From Streptomyces tuirus (lineage in GTDB: Bacteria > Actinomycetota > Actinomycetes > Streptomycetales > Streptomycetaceae), in the NCBI GenBank assembly GCA_018195615.1, contig JAGTPG010000001.1, forward strand, positions 496,001 through 560,000: DNA of 64,000 nt, written 5' to 3'. The notes under the pieces are model-generated. The model made no database searches, was not told where the DNA came from, and was given only the letters and a program-made list of their open reading frames with translations. Positions 42,185 through 52,917 of the stretch are shown here, in pieces. The position numbers were made by a program, and so were the translations under genes. The first letter of the stretch is position 1. Every line of letters starts with the position of its first letter.

Positions 42185-42222
42185 GTGCCTCCCCCGGTGC
42201 CTCGAGGGCCTGGGAGGGGCAC
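42185..42222 (+). terminator. probable terminator after the M1 peptidase
   Basis: Arms GTGCCTCCCCC and GGGAGGGGCAC (11 bp, one mismatch and one wobble), 32 bp after the stop. A smaller CCCGCA/TGCGGG hairpin precedes it. Confidence 0.45.
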
Positions 42223-42265
42223 GCACACCGAGCGCCTTACAGCCTCCGCGCTCTACGGTGGGCGC

Positions 42266-43149
42266 ATGACGGGCATACGGGACATATCAATGATCGAGGC
42301 ACCGTCCGCCCTGGGGCTGCGCCCCACCGGCGTCGAGCAACTCCCGGAGGCACTGCTCGGCGCCGGCCTGGCCGAAGGGCTGGGTGCGGTACGCGCAGGC
42401 CGGGTCGAGCCGCCCGCGTACGACCCGGTGCGGGACCCGGACAGCGGGGTTCTCAACCCCGACGGCATCGCCGGGTACTCCGTCGCCCTGGCCGACACGG
42501 TCGGCGGTGTACTCGACGACGGCCGATTCCCGGTGGTGCTGGGCGGCGACTGCAGCGTGCTGCTCGGCACTCTGCTCGCGCTGCGCCGCCGGGACCGGCA
42601 CGGCCTGCTGTTCCTCGACGGGCACACCGACTTCTACCAGCCGTCGGCGGAACCGGCCGGCGAAGTGGCCTCCATGGAACTCGCCCTGGCCACCGGGCGC
42701 GGCCCGCGCGTGCTGGCCGACCTGGAGGGCCGGGGCCCCTGGTGCGGGACGAGGACGTCGTCGCCCTGGGGTTCCGGGACGCGGAGGAGTCGGCGGGGTA
42801 CGGCATGCAGCCGCTGCCGTCGGCGTTGCACGCGCTGGATCTGGACACCGTGCGGGCCCTGGGGGCGGACGAGGCGGCCCGGCGCGCGGTCGGGCTGCTG
42901 CAAGGCGCCGGGTACTGGGTCCACCTCGATGTCGACGTGCTGGACGACGCGGTCATGCCCGCCGTCGACTACCGGCAGCCGGACGGGCTGTCCTGGCAGG
43001 AGCTGGAGACGGTCCTGCGCACGGCCTTGTCCGGCGGCGGAGCCGTCGGCCTCGACGTCGCGATCTTCAACCCCCGGCTGGATCCCGGCGGGACGATCGC
43101 GGAGCGTCTCACCGAGTGTCTGCTGCGGGCCTTCGACGGACAGGGCTGA
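42266..43149 (+). CDS. arginase/agmatinase family hydrolase (one frameshift)
   Basis: Ureohydrolase fold with binuclear metal ligands recognisable in VVLGGDCSVLLGTLLALR, LLFLDGHTDFYQP (DxHxD) and VHLDVDVLDDAVMPAVDY (DxDxxD). The His expected in the first motif (GGDH of true arginases) is Cys here (GGDC), a variation seen in some family members of unknown substrate. A C is missing at about 42737 (GGCCCCTGGTG), needed to read RGPLVRDEDVVALG. Restored length 294 aa. Guanidino substrate uncertain; it may act on agmatine, guanidinobutyrate or formamidoglutamate-like compounds. Confidence 0.82.
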
Positions 43150-43174
43150 GCAGCACCTGACCTGGCGCGACGCG

Positions 43175-43580
43175 TCAGTCCCCGTGGTCGTAGACCGTCA
43201 CCGGTATCCCCCGCCGCACCAGCCGCTCCTCGATCAGCGGCTCGACGCGGGACCACTTGCCACCGGCCAGGCCGCAGCCGATGCGCGGCATGTGCACGGA
43301 GGCGTCCCATTCGGCGGCCTTGCCGGCGAGGGATCCGAGGGCCGTGTCGATCGCCTCGTAGCGGACGGGGACACCCTTGCTGCCGGTCCTGGTGCCGCGC
43401 CGGCCGATCATGTCGGCCACCCATACGTACCGCTCGACCTGGGCGAACCGCACCGCGCCGAGAGCGAAGTCGTTCGCCGCGCGGTCCCGGTGCCAGGCCC
43501 GGTACGCCGCCTCCGGCTCGGGCCAGCGGCGCGATACGGAGCGGTGGCGTCACCCCGGACATACATGATCCCCGACATGA
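43175..43580 (-). pseudogene. macro-domain protein with internal deletion
   Basis: Macro domains bind or hydrolyse ADP-ribose derivatives. The N-terminus (MSGIMYVRGDATAP) and the C-terminal two thirds (SRRWPEPEAAYRAWHRDRAA, HMPRIGCGLAGGKWSRVEPLIEERL, VTVYDHGD) are typical of actinobacterial single-domain macro proteins. Between them about 25 residues are absent: the stretch that in relatives contains the VAHVCNDxGGWGKGFV ligand loop. The junction at about 43543 also shifts frame, so the gap is not a multiple of three, consistent with loss of roughly 75-80 bp. This is the only lesion in the window that is larger than one base. Confidence 0.7.
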
Positions 43581-43621
43581 CGCCACCGTAGCCGTCGCCA
43601 CTGACAACGGCCCCTGGCCCG

Positions 43622-45088
43622 CTACTTCGTCAGCCGCGAGAGCTCCTGTTCAGCCGTCCGCGAGACCCGGCGGCGGATGCCGAACCAGCCCGCGACCAGC
43701 ATGGCCGCGATCAGCGGGACGAGCAGGAGCGTCTTGCGGCCGACCTCGGGGTCGTTCCACATCATGCCGAGGCAGGCCAGCAGGAAGGCGATCGTGGCGA
43801 TCTCCGTGACCGGGCTGCCGGGGAGGCGGAAGGAGGGCCGGGCGAGCACGCCCGCCTTGGCGCGGCGGACGAAGACCAGGTGGCAGATCATGATGATCAC
43901 CCACGTGCTGATGATGCCGAGGGAGGCCACGTTCAGCACGATCTCGAAGGCCTGGGCCGGCACGAGGAAGTTCAGGCCGACGCCGAGCACGCACACCGCA
44001 CAGGTCAGCAGGATGCCGCCGTAGGGGACCTGGCTGCGGTTCATACGGGCGGTGAACTTCGGGGCGGAGCCGGCCATCGCCATCGAGCGCAGGATGCGGC
44101 CCGTGGAGTACAGGCCCGAGTTCAGCGAGGACATCGCGGCGGTCAGCACGACCAGGTTCATGACGTCGCCCGCCGCCGGGACGCCGATCTTGGACAGGAC
44201 CGTGACGAAGGGGCTCTGGTCGGCCGAGTAGACCGAGCCGGGCAGGAGCAGGGCCAGGAGGACGACCGAGCCGACGTAGAAGAGACCGACCCGCCACATG
44301 ATCGAGTTCACCGCGCGCGGGACGACCTTCTCCGGCTCGGCGGTCTCGCCCGCGGCGACCCCGACCAGCTCCAGCGCGGCGTAGGCGAAGATCACGCCCT
44401 GCATCACGAGGACGACCGGCATCATGCCGTGCGGCAGGACTCCGCCGTTGTCGGTGATCACGCTCAGGCCCGGGGTCTGGCCGCCCACCTCGTGCTGGGT
44501 GGCGAGCAGGAAGATGCCGATGAACATGAAGCCGACGAGCGTCGCGACCTTGATGATCGCGAACCAGAACTCCATCTCGCCGAAGATCTTCACCGAGATG
44601 AGGTTCACCGCCAGCACGACCGCGAGGGCGGCCAGCGCGAGCACCCACTGCGGGATGTCGGTGAACAGGCTCCAGTAGTGCGTGTAGAGCGCGATCGCGG
44701 TGATGTCGGCGATGCCCGTGGTCGACCAGTTCAGGAAGTACATCCAGCCGGCGACGTAGGCGCCCTTCTCGCCGAGGAACTCGCGCGCGTACGACACGAA
44801 GGAGCCCGAGGACGGCCGGTACAGGACGAGTTCGCCGAGGGCCCGGACGACGAAGAAGGCGAAGATGCCGCAGACCAGGTAGGCCAGTGCGAGAGCGGGA
44901 CCCGCGTTGTGGAGGCGGCCGCCTGCACCCAGGAAGAGTCCGGTGCCGATGGCGCCGCCGATGGCGATCATGTTGACGTGGCGGGCCTTGAGGTCCTTGC
45001 TGTAGCCGGCGTCGCCCGCGTCCGCGGGCACCTGGGCCGCGTCGCTGGGGGATGCGGCTGCTGCCGTGTTCACGGCGTCCTTGCTCAC
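43622..45088 (-). CDS. amino acid permease (APC superfamily, AAT family)
   Basis: 488-aa intact permease with about 12 membrane segments. The family signature at the start is LKARHVNMIAIGGAIGTGLFLGAGGRL, and FAYAALELVGVAAGETAEPEKVVPRAV is the hallmark cytoplasmic loop after segment 6. It resembles the asparagine/GABA/aromatic permease group (AnsP, GabP, CycA); the exact substrate is not decidable. GTG 45088 (VSKDAVNTAAAAS) is chosen as start with a weak GAGAGTGG upstream. It is divergent from the MerR gene. Confidence 0.88.
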   Translation of the reverse strand: MSKDAVNTAAAASPSDAAQVPADAGDAGYSKDLKARHVNMIAIGGAIGTGLFLGAGGRLHNAGPALALAYLVCGIFAFFVVRALGELVLYRPSSGSFVSYAREFLGEKGAYVAGWMYFLNWSTTGIADITAIALYTHYWSLFTDIPQWVLALAALAVVLAVNLISVKIFGEMEFWFAIIKVATLVGFMFIGIFLLATQHEVGGQTPGLSVITDNGGVLPHGMMPVVLVMQGVIFAYAALELVGVAAGETAEPEKVVPRAVNSIMWRVGLFYVGSVVLLALLLPGSVYSADQSPFVTVLSKIGVPAAGDVMNLVVLTAAMSSLNSGLYSTGRILRSMAMAGSAPKFTARMNRSQVPYGGILLTCAVCVLGVGLNFLVPAQAFEIVLNVASLGIISTWVIIMICHLVFVRRAKAGVLARPSFRLPGSPVTEIATIAFLLACLGMMWNDPEVGRKTLLLVPLIAAMLVAGWFGIRRRVSRTAEQELSRLTK

Positions 45089-45271
45089 GGGTGGATCCAC
45101 TCTCTGGTGCGTCCGAGCGGGTCGCGCTCGGCTGTCCGGACGTACATAAGGTCTGCGCCCTCGGTAAAGGCACAGACCAAGGGGCCACCTTCCCCCACCG
45201 GACACGGCTCACGCGGTGGCCTACGTCACAGAGCGCGACCTCTCACACCGCCGTCACGTTGGTCGCCGGAG

Positions 45272-45301
45272 GTGTCACAGCACTGGTGAGACAGCGATAC
45301 T
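45272..45301 (+). promoter_or_regulatory. promoter with dyad operator before the MerR gene
   Basis: GTGTCA (45272-45277) and GATACT (45296-45301) are spaced 18 bp and could be -35/-10. The imperfect dyad TCAC-agcactg-GTGA lies between them, as in MerR-type promoters. The 15-mer GTGTCACAGCACTGG recurs before the CoA-transferase gene. Transcription would begin close to the ATG at 45309, giving a leaderless mRNA. Confidence 0.5.
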
Positions 45302-45308
45302 GCTGCGC

Positions 45309-46040
45309 ATGACGACCGACACCGAGGAGCCGACCCTCACGATCGACGAACTGGCCGCCCGGGCCGGGGTCACGGTGCGCACGGTCCGCTTCTACGGCAC
45401 GAAGGGACTGCTGCCGCCGCCCGCGCTCGGCCCGCGGCGCGTGGGGCACTACGGGCGGGAGCACCTGGCCCGGCTGGCGCTGATCGAGGAGTTGCAGCAC
45501 CAGGGCATGACGCTGGCGGGCATAGAACGCTATCTGCGGCAGCTGCCGCCGGACCTCAGCGCGCACGATCTCGCCATCCACCGGGCCGTGGTGGCCTCCT
45601 GGGCGCCGGAGGCCATGGAGACGGTCACACGGGAGGACCTGCGGCGGCGGGCCGGGCGGCCGCTCGATGACGGGGACGTCGAGCGGCTCGTCGCGATGGG
45701 CGTGCTGCGGCCCGCGGACGGCGGGTACGAAGCCGACCTCGGCCTGCTCCGGCTGGGCGTCGGGCTGCTGGACGTGCCGCTCTCGCCGGAGGCGATCTTC
45801 GCGGCGCGCAAGGTTCTCCTCGAACACTCGCGCGCCGCGGCCCGTGAACTCTCCCAGCTCTTCCGCGGTGAGGTGGCGGAGCGTGACGCGCGGGACGTGC
45901 GGTCCCTGTCGGCGCACATGCACCCGCTGGTGGTGCAGGCGCTCCTCACCGCCTTTCAGCGGTCGCTGAAGGAAGAGCTGGGCGAGTGGCTGACCGAGCC
46001 CTCGGACGGGTCAGCCCCGGACGCGTCAGCCCCGGACTGA
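45309..46040 (+). CDS. MerR-family transcriptional regulator
   Basis: 243-aa intact protein. The N-terminal winged helix is LTIDELAARAGVTVRTVRFYGTKGLL, followed by the MerR dimerisation segment (HLARLALIEELQHQGMTLAGIERYL). The C-terminal 150 aa have no metal-binding cysteines, pointing to an organic effector. The tail contains a duplicated SAPDASAPD. It converges on the fatty-acid oxidation operon (15-bp overlap with fadB) and shares a promoter motif with that operon, so it probably regulates beta-oxidation and itself. Confidence 0.9.
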   Translation: MTTDTEEPTLTIDELAARAGVTVRTVRFYGTKGLLPPPALGPRRVGHYGREHLARLALIEELQHQGMTLAGIERYLRQLPPDLSAHDLAIHRAVVASWAPEAMETVTREDLRRRAGRPLDDGDVERLVAMGVLRPADGGYEADLGLLRLGVGLLDVPLSPEAIFAARKVLLEHSRAAARELSQLFRGEVAERDARDVRSLSAHMHPLVVQALLTAFQRSLKEELGEWLTEPSDGSAPDASAPD

Positions 46041-48211
46041 GTCGCTGAACCGCTCGCCCTTGTCCGCCTTCTCCACCAGCAGGGCGGGCGGAGTGAACCG
46101 GTCCCCGTAGCGCTCGGCGAGTTCCCGCGCGCGGGCCACGAATCCGGGCAGTCCCCCGTCGTAGCCGTTGATGTACTGCAGCACGCCGCCGGTCCAGCCC
46201 GGGAAGCCGATGCCGAAGATGGACCCGATGTTGGCGTCGGCGACGGAGGTCAGCACGCCCTCCTCCAGCAACCGGACGGTGTCCAGCGCCTCGGAGAACA
46301 GCATCCGCTCCTGCATGTCCCGGAACGGGATCCGGTACCCCGGCTTGGTGTAGTGCTCGCGCAGCCCCGGCCAGAGTCCGGCGCGCTTGCCGTCGTCCCC
46401 GTAGTCGTAGAAGCCGGCGCCCCCGCTGCGGCCGGTGCGGCCGAACTCGTCGACCATGCGGTCGATGACGGCCTCGGCGGGGTGGGCGACCCAGGTGCCG
46501 CCCGCCTCCTCCACGGCCCGCTTCGTCTCGCCCCGGATCTTGCGGGCAGGGTCAGCGTCAGCTCGTCCATCAGGGACAGCACCTTGGCCGGGTAGCCGGC
46601 CTGGGCGGCGGCCTGTTCGACCGAGGCGGGCTCGATGCCCTCTCCGACCATGGCGACGCCCTCGTTGATGAAGTGCCCGATGACGCGGGAGGTGAAGAAG
46701 CCGCGCGAGTCGTTGACGACGATCGGCGTCTTGTTGATCTGCCGCACCATGTCGAAGGCCCGGGCCAGGGTCTCCTCGCCCGTCCGCTCGCCCTTGATGA
46801 TCTCGACGAGCGGCATCTTGTCGACCGGCGAGAAGAAGTGCAGGCCGATGAAGTCGGCCTGGCGCTCCACGCCCTCGGCGAGCGCGGTGATGGGGAGGGT
46901 GGAGGTGTTGGAGCACAGCAGCGCGTCGGGCGCCACGACGTTCTGGATCTCCTGGAACACCTTGTGCTTGAGGGAGGTGTCCTCGAAGACGGCCTCGATG
47001 ACGGCGTCGCAGCCCGCCAGGTCCCGCACCTCGGCGGTGGGCGTGATGCGGGCGAGCAGCGCGTCGGCCTTCTCCTGGGTCGTACGGCCCTTGGTGACGG
47101 CCTTGGCGCACAGCTTCTCGGAGTAGCCCTTGCCCTTGACGGCCGCCTCCAGGGAGACGTCCTTCAGGACGACGTCGATGCCGGCGCGGGCACAGGAGTA
47201 GGCGATGCCGGCGCCCATCATCCCGGCGCCGAGGACGGCGACCTTGCGGACCTTGCGGGGCTCGATGCCCTTCGGCCGGTTCGCGCCGGAGTTGACGGCC
47301 TGGAGGTCGAAGAAGAAGGCCTGGATCATGTTCTTCGAGATCTGCCCTGCCGCCAGGTCCACGAAGTAGCGGGCCTCGATGACCTGCGCGGTCTCGAAGT
47401 CGACCTGGGAGCCCTCGACGGCCGCGGCGAGGATGTTGCGCGGGGCCGGGTAGGGGGCGCCGTTCGTCTGCTTGCGCAGGGTCGCCGGGAAGGCGGGCAG
47501 GTTCGCCGCGAACTTGGGGTTGGCGGGTGTGCCGCCCGGGATGCGGTAGCCGGGCTTGTCCCAGGGCTGCTGCGCCTCCGGGTTGGCGTCGATGAAGGCG
47601 CGGGCCTTGGCGAGCATCTCCTCCTTGCTGTCGGCCACGTCGTCGACGAGGCCGTTCTCCAGGGCGCGGCGCGGGCTGTACTGGGTGCCCTGGAGGAGGA
47701 CCTTCAGCAGGGCGTCGGCGATGCCGAGCAGCCGGACCGTGCGGACGACGCCGCCACCTCCGGGGAGCAGGCCGAGGGTGACCTCGGGGCAGCCGATCTT
47801 CGAGCCCGGCGCGTCCAGGGCGACACGGTGGTGGCAGGCCAGGGCGATCTCGTAACCGCCGCCGAGGGCCGCGCCGTTGAGGGCGGCGACGACGGGCTTG
47901 CCGAGGGTCTCCATGCGGCGCAGGTTCCGCTTGATGGCCATGCCGCCGTCGAACAGCTCCTGGGCCGTCTCGGGGGTGACGCGGATGAGGTCGCGCAGGT
48001 CGCCGCCGGCGAAGAAGGTCTTCTTGGCGGAGGTGATGATGACGCCCCGGATGGAGTCCTTCTCGGCCTCCAGACGGTCGGTGACGGCGGCGAGGGAGTC
48101 GCGGAACGCCTGGTTCATGGTGTTCGCGGACTGGTTCGGGTCGTCGATGACGAGGGTGACGAGGCCGGTGCGGTCCTGTTCCCAGCGGATGGTGGTGGAT
48201 TCAGTGCTCAT
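46026..48211 (-). CDS. 3-hydroxyacyl-CoA dehydrogenase / enoyl-CoA hydratase, FadB-like (one frameshift)
   Basis: Bifunctional beta-oxidation alpha subunit. Residues 1-200 are a crotonase domain ([54 protein letters not shown] with both catalytic Glu positions). Residues about 315-500 are the NAD-binding domain ([53 protein letters not shown]), followed by the C-terminal dehydrogenase domains. A C is missing at about 46545 (CTGCCCGCAAG for CTGCCCCGCAAG). Restored length 728 aa. It follows the thiolase gene with a 34-bp gap and forms the multienzyme complex with it. Confidence 0.93.
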
Positions 48212-48245
48212 GTGGAGGTGCTCCGTGTGATCCGTCGGGAGGGGG

Positions 48246-49459
<1,214 letters not shown>

Positions 49460-49470
49460 GAGGAGGCCTT

Positions 49471-50614
49471 TCACTGAGGGTTTCGGGACGACGGGAGGAG
49501 CCCGGGGACGTCCCAGTCCCGGGCGACGTCCGCCGTGTCGGCGCCCGGGCGGGCCGGGCCGGTGCGCACGGAGGTCGGTGTCGCGGAGAAACGGGGAGCC
49601 GGGGCGGGCTGGGTGATGCCGCCGTGGTCGGTGAAGGTGCCGCGGGCGGCGAGGTGCGGGTGGTGCGGGCCCTCGCGCAGCGACAGCACGGGCGCCACGC
49701 AGGCGTCGGAGTCCTCGAAGACGGCCGTCCACTCGTCCCTCGTGCGGCTCTTGAAGCGTGCGGCGACCTGTTCGCGCAGTTCACCCCACCGGGTGACGTC
49801 CTTCCGGGCCGCGGCCTGGTCCTCGATGCCGAGGAGGGCCAGGAACTCGGCGTAGAACTGCGGCTCCAGGGCGCCGACGGCCATGTGTCCGCCGTCGGCC
49901 GTCTCGTACGTCCCGTAGTAGGGGCAGCCGCCGTCCAGGAGGTTGGCGCCGCGGCGGTCCTGCCAGCCCCGGCGGCGAGCATGCCGTGGATCATCGTGGC
50001 GAGGTGGGCGGCGCCGTCGACGATCGCGGCGTCCACGACCTGGCCGGTGCCCGTCGCCCGCGCGTGGTGCAGGGCGGCGAGGACGCCCACGACGAGGTAC
50101 AGGGAACCGCCCGCGTAGTCGCCGAGCAGGTTCGCCGGGACCGCCGGCGGTTCGCCCGGGCGGCCGATCATGCCGAGGGTGCCGGTGGGGCGATGTACGC
50201 GATGTCGTGACCGGCGCGCTGGGCGAGCGGTCCGTCCTGGCCCCAGCCGGTCATCCGGCCGTAGACGAGACGCGGGTTGCGGGCGTGGCAGGCCTCGGGG
50301 CCGACGCCGAGGCGCTCGGCGACGCCGGGGCGGTAGCCCTCGACCAGGATGTCGGCGCGTGCGGCCAGGTCGAGCACCCGGTCGGGGCCGTCCGGGGACT
50401 TCAGGTCGACGACCACCGAGCGCTTGTTGCGGTTGGTGACGTCGTACGCCGGGTCGATCGCGAGCCCGGGCCCGCCCGGCCGGTCCACGCGCACGACGTC
50501 GGCCCCGAGGTCGGCGAGCAGCATGGCGGCGAACGGGCCGGGACCGATCCCGGCCAGCTCGACGACCCGCACCCCGGCGAGCGGGCCGTGCACCGGCGTC
50601 CTTGCCGTGGTCAT
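49471..50614 (-). CDS. CaiB/BaiF (class III) CoA-transferase (two frameshifts)
   Basis: Family III CoA-transferase or acyl-CoA racemase. [37 protein letters not shown] is the diagnostic N-terminus; [28 protein letters not shown] and the catalytic Asp region ([18 protein letters not shown]) follow. Close to alpha-methylacyl-CoA racemase in pattern, which would allow branched fatty acids to enter beta-oxidation. Bases are missing at about 50190 (ATCGCCCCACC) and 49966 (GGGGCTGGCAGG for GGGGCCTGGCAGG). Restored length 381 aa. First gene of the operon with the thiolase and FadB-like genes. Confidence 0.88.
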
Positions 50615-50620
50615 CCAGCC

Positions 50621-50660
50621 CCAGTGCTGTGACACAAGTGATGTAACACCAGTGATGCTA
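50621..50660 (-). promoter_or_regulatory. operator motif before the fatty-acid operon
   Basis: The minus strand carries GTGTCACAGCACTGG (50635-50621), identical to the 15-mer at the MerR promoter, 6 bp before the ATG. Upstream of it ATCACTGGTGTTACATCACT repeats the ATCACT/TGGTG theme. Confidence 0.5.
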
Positions 50661-50722
50661 AGAACACGCTCCACTCGGCACAAGACCTGAACGAGCAAGC
50701 GCTTAGCAATCTGCCGGACGGG

Positions 50723-51103
50723 TCAGGCCCCGTCCAGTACCGCTATCAGCCGCTTGGGCGCGATCACCCGATAGCTCTCCTCCACCCAGTCGCACAGCAC
50801 CTCCGCGGCCGGGGCACCCGTGCGTTCCAGGGGGATGCTCACCCAGCCCGCCTTGCCCAGCCCGTACCCGGCGGGTTCGGCGCCGGGGCTGGACAGGGCG
50901 TGGGCGTGGGCCGTCTCGTCCCTGAGCTTCACCGTCACGCCCAGGGGGTAACTGCCGTCCTCGACCCCGAGGAAGACGAACACCTTCTTGTTGACCTTCA
51001 CGACGGACTCGCCCCAGGGGAACTCCTCGACGGCACCAGGCAGCCCCAGCGCGAACTCGCGCACTTTCTCCCGCTTCTTCAGGGCATTCCTGGGCACGGC
51101 CAT
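50723..51103 (-). CDS. MmcQ/YjbR family DNA-binding-fold protein
   Basis: 126-aa intact protein with the YjbR pattern: REFALGLPGAVEEFPWGESVVKVNKKVFVFLG near the N-terminus, VTVKLRDETAHAHALS, YGLGKAGWVSIPL and WVEESYRVIAPKRLIAVL at the end. ATG 51103 follows CCGGAGGAGCGACC. The family has a double-wing fold like CyaY and its biological role is not settled. Confidence 0.85.
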   Translation of the reverse strand: MAVPRNALKKREKVREFALGLPGAVEEFPWGESVVKVNKKVFVFLGVEDGSYPLGVTVKLRDETAHAHALSSPGAEPAGYGLGKAGWVSIPLERTGAPAAEVLCDWVEESYRVIAPKRLIAVLDGA

Positions 51104-51195
51104 GGTCGCTCCTCCGGGCTCGTCGTCGGGCTCCGCACTCCTCACGCTAGCCTCGGCCACCGACAGCGGCACGGGCTGCACGACCGAGGGGTGTC

Positions 51196-52374
51196 ATGAG
51201 CAGGCAAAACAGGACGGACCGTCCGTACGACATCGTGCTCTTCGGAGCCACCAGTTTCGCCGGAACGCTCACCGCGGAGTACCTGGCCGGCCACGCGCCC
51301 GACGGGCTGCGCTGGGCGATCGCGGGCCGCAGCGCTCAGAAGCTGGAGCGGCTGCGGGAGCGGCTGCCGGGTGGCGCGGAGGTCGGGGTGCTGCGGGCGG
51401 ACGTCTCCGACCCGGCCTCGGTGCGGGCGCTCGCCGAGAGCGCGCGCGTGGTGGCGTCGACGGTCGGCCCGTATGTGACGTACGGCGAGGAGCTCGTCGC
51501 CGCCTGCGCGGACACCGGGACCGACTACCTCGACCTGTGCGGCGAGCCGGAGTTCGTGGACCTGATGTATGTCCGGCACGACGCACGCGCGCGTGAGACC
51601 GGGGCCCGGCTGGTGCACGCCGCCGGGTTCGACTCGATCCCGCACGACCTGGGCGTGTACTTCACCGTGCAGCAACTGCCGGAGGGCGTGCCGCTGACCG
51701 TGGAGGCCTTCGTGACCGCCGACGCGGCCTTCTCGGGCGGCACCTTCAGCTCGGCCCTGAACCAGTTCGCCCGGCAGCGGGAGATGGCGGCGGCCGCGCG
51801 GGACCGGCGGCGGCACGAGCCGCGGCTGGTCGGCCGGCGGGCGTCGGCGCCGACGGGCGCGCCGCGGTTCGCCAAGGAGGTCGGCGCGTGGGCGCTGCCG
51901 ATGCCGACCATCGACCCGCAGATCGTGCGGCGGTCGGCGTCGGCCCTCGACCGGTACGGGCCCGACTTCCGCTACCGGCAGTACGCGGCCGTCCGGCGCC
52001 TGCCCGTCGCGGTGGGCGGGGTCGCGGCCGTAGGTGCCGTGGTCGCCGCGGCCCAGCTGCCGTCCGCGCGGCGCTGGCTGTCCGACCGCCTCAGGCCCGG
52101 GGACGGGCCGAGCCCCGAGAAGCGGGCGAAGAGCTGGTTCTCCCTGCGCTTCGTGGGCGAGGGCGGTGGCCGACGGGTGTACACGGAGGTCTCGGGCGGC
52201 GATCCCGGTTACGACGAGACGGCGAAGATGTTCGCCGAGTCGGCGCTGTCCCTCGCCTTCGACGATCTCCCGAGGACGGCGGGGCAGGTCACGACGGCGG
52301 TCGCGATGGGCAACGTGCTGATCGACCGGCTGCGCGCGGCGGGCATCCGCTTCCGGGTCGCGTCGACGCGCTGA
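51196..52374 (+). CDS. saccharopine dehydrogenase-like NAD(P)-binding protein
   Basis: 392-aa intact protein. YDIVLFGATSFAGTLTAEYLAGHA is the Rossmann motif, then VASTVGPYVTYGEELVAACADTGTDYLDLCGEPEFV and HAAGFDSIPHDLGVYF, the standard pattern of the family that includes mycobacterial trans-acting enoyl reductase. A hydrophobic stretch (VAVGGVAAVGAVVAAAQL, about residue 275) may anchor it to a membrane. The substrate is unknown; lipid modification is a reasonable guess from relatives. Confidence 0.85.
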   Translation: MSRQNRTDRPYDIVLFGATSFAGTLTAEYLAGHAPDGLRWAIAGRSAQKLERLRERLPGGAEVGVLRADVSDPASVRALAESARVVASTVGPYVTYGEELVAACADTGTDYLDLCGEPEFVDLMYVRHDARARETGARLVHAAGFDSIPHDLGVYFTVQQLPEGVPLTVEAFVTADAAFSGGTFSSALNQFARQREMAAAARDRRRHEPRLVGRRASAPTGAPRFAKEVGAWALPMPTIDPQIVRRSASALDRYGPDFRYRQYAAVRRLPVAVGGVAAVGAVVAAAQLPSARRWLSDRLRPGDGPSPEKRAKSWFSLRFVGEGGGRRVYTEVSGGDPGYDETAKMFAESALSLAFDDLPRTAGQVTTAVAMGNVLIDRLRAAGIRFRVASTR

Positions 52375-52396
52375 GCGGACGCCGGGTGGCTGGGGC

Positions 52397-52579
52397 CTAG
52401 AGCGGCCACTCGGCGATGGTGTAGATCATCCCGGCGATCCAGCCGAGCCCCGCCAGCACGGCGAGGATCAGCCCGATGGTGACGGCCCGCTCGACGGTCT
52501 GGGTCGGGCCGGCAACAGGCTTGGGGCGCGGTGCGTTGTCATGCGCCCCAGCCTGCCGACGGGGGCGGCGGCCGGGCAT
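52397..52579 (-). CDS. small single-span membrane protein
   Basis: C-terminal half is a convincing transmembrane helix (RAVTIGLILAVLAGLGWIAGMIYTIAEWPL, shown here only as a region at residues 31-60: starts RAVTIGLILA, ends YTIAEWPL) preceded by a Pro/Arg-rich cytoplasmic part. As written the frame gives 60 aa from ATG 52579. An ATG at about 52542 in another frame (MTTHRAP) would join it if one C were restored in CGCGCCCCAAGCC, giving 48 aa. Neither start has a strong ribosome binding site. Function unknown. Confidence 0.6.
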   Translation of the reverse strand: MPGRRPRRQAGAHDNAPRPKPVAGPTQTVERAVTIGLILAVLAGLGWIAGMIYTIAEWPL

Positions 52580-52700
52580 CCGTACAGGTACTCAGAGCCG
52601 GTACTCAGATCGCGCCGCCCCGTCCGACGTAGCCCATCCCCCCGACTTGAGACTTTCCGTGCTCCGCCTCCGGCGACAGCGTCAGAAGTACCAACCAGGA

Positions 52701-52720
52701 CTTCAATGAAACCATTGAAG
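52701..52720. promoter_or_regulatory. perfect dyad touching a start codon
   Basis: CTTCAATG-AAAC-CATTGAAG, 8-bp perfect arms, ending 2 bp before the ATG at 52723. AT-rich relative to its surroundings, so it stands out. Likely a repressor site; the right arm (TTGAAG) also serves as the nearest ribosome-binding-like sequence. Confidence 0.55.
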
Positions 52721-52722
52721 GC

Positions 52723-52917
52723 ATGAAGTTCCTTCTCGAAGTCACCATGGACGAAGCGGCGTTGGCGAAGGATCCGGCCGGCGAACTGGGCCGCATCCTG
52801 AGGTACTGGGGCGGCAATCTGCGGCACTACCCGCTCCGCCCCGGGGACGGGTCGGTCATCTACGACTCGGAGTACCGGGAGGTGGGCCGCTGGCGCGTGG
52901 CCGATCAGGCGGAGTAG
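52723..52917 (+). CDS. conserved-looking 64-aa protein of unknown function
   Basis: Small soluble protein: FLLEVTMDEAALAKDPAGELGRILRYWGG, then HYPLRPGDGSVIYDSEYREVGRW. Codon bias matches neighbouring genes (strong third-position G/C), and a sharp operator-like dyad precedes it. No recognised domain. The last 13 bp overlap the convergent endonuclease V gene. Confidence 0.65.
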   Translation: MKFLLEVTMDEAALAKDPAGELGRILRYWGGNLRHYPLRPGDGSVIYDSEYREVGRWRVADQAE

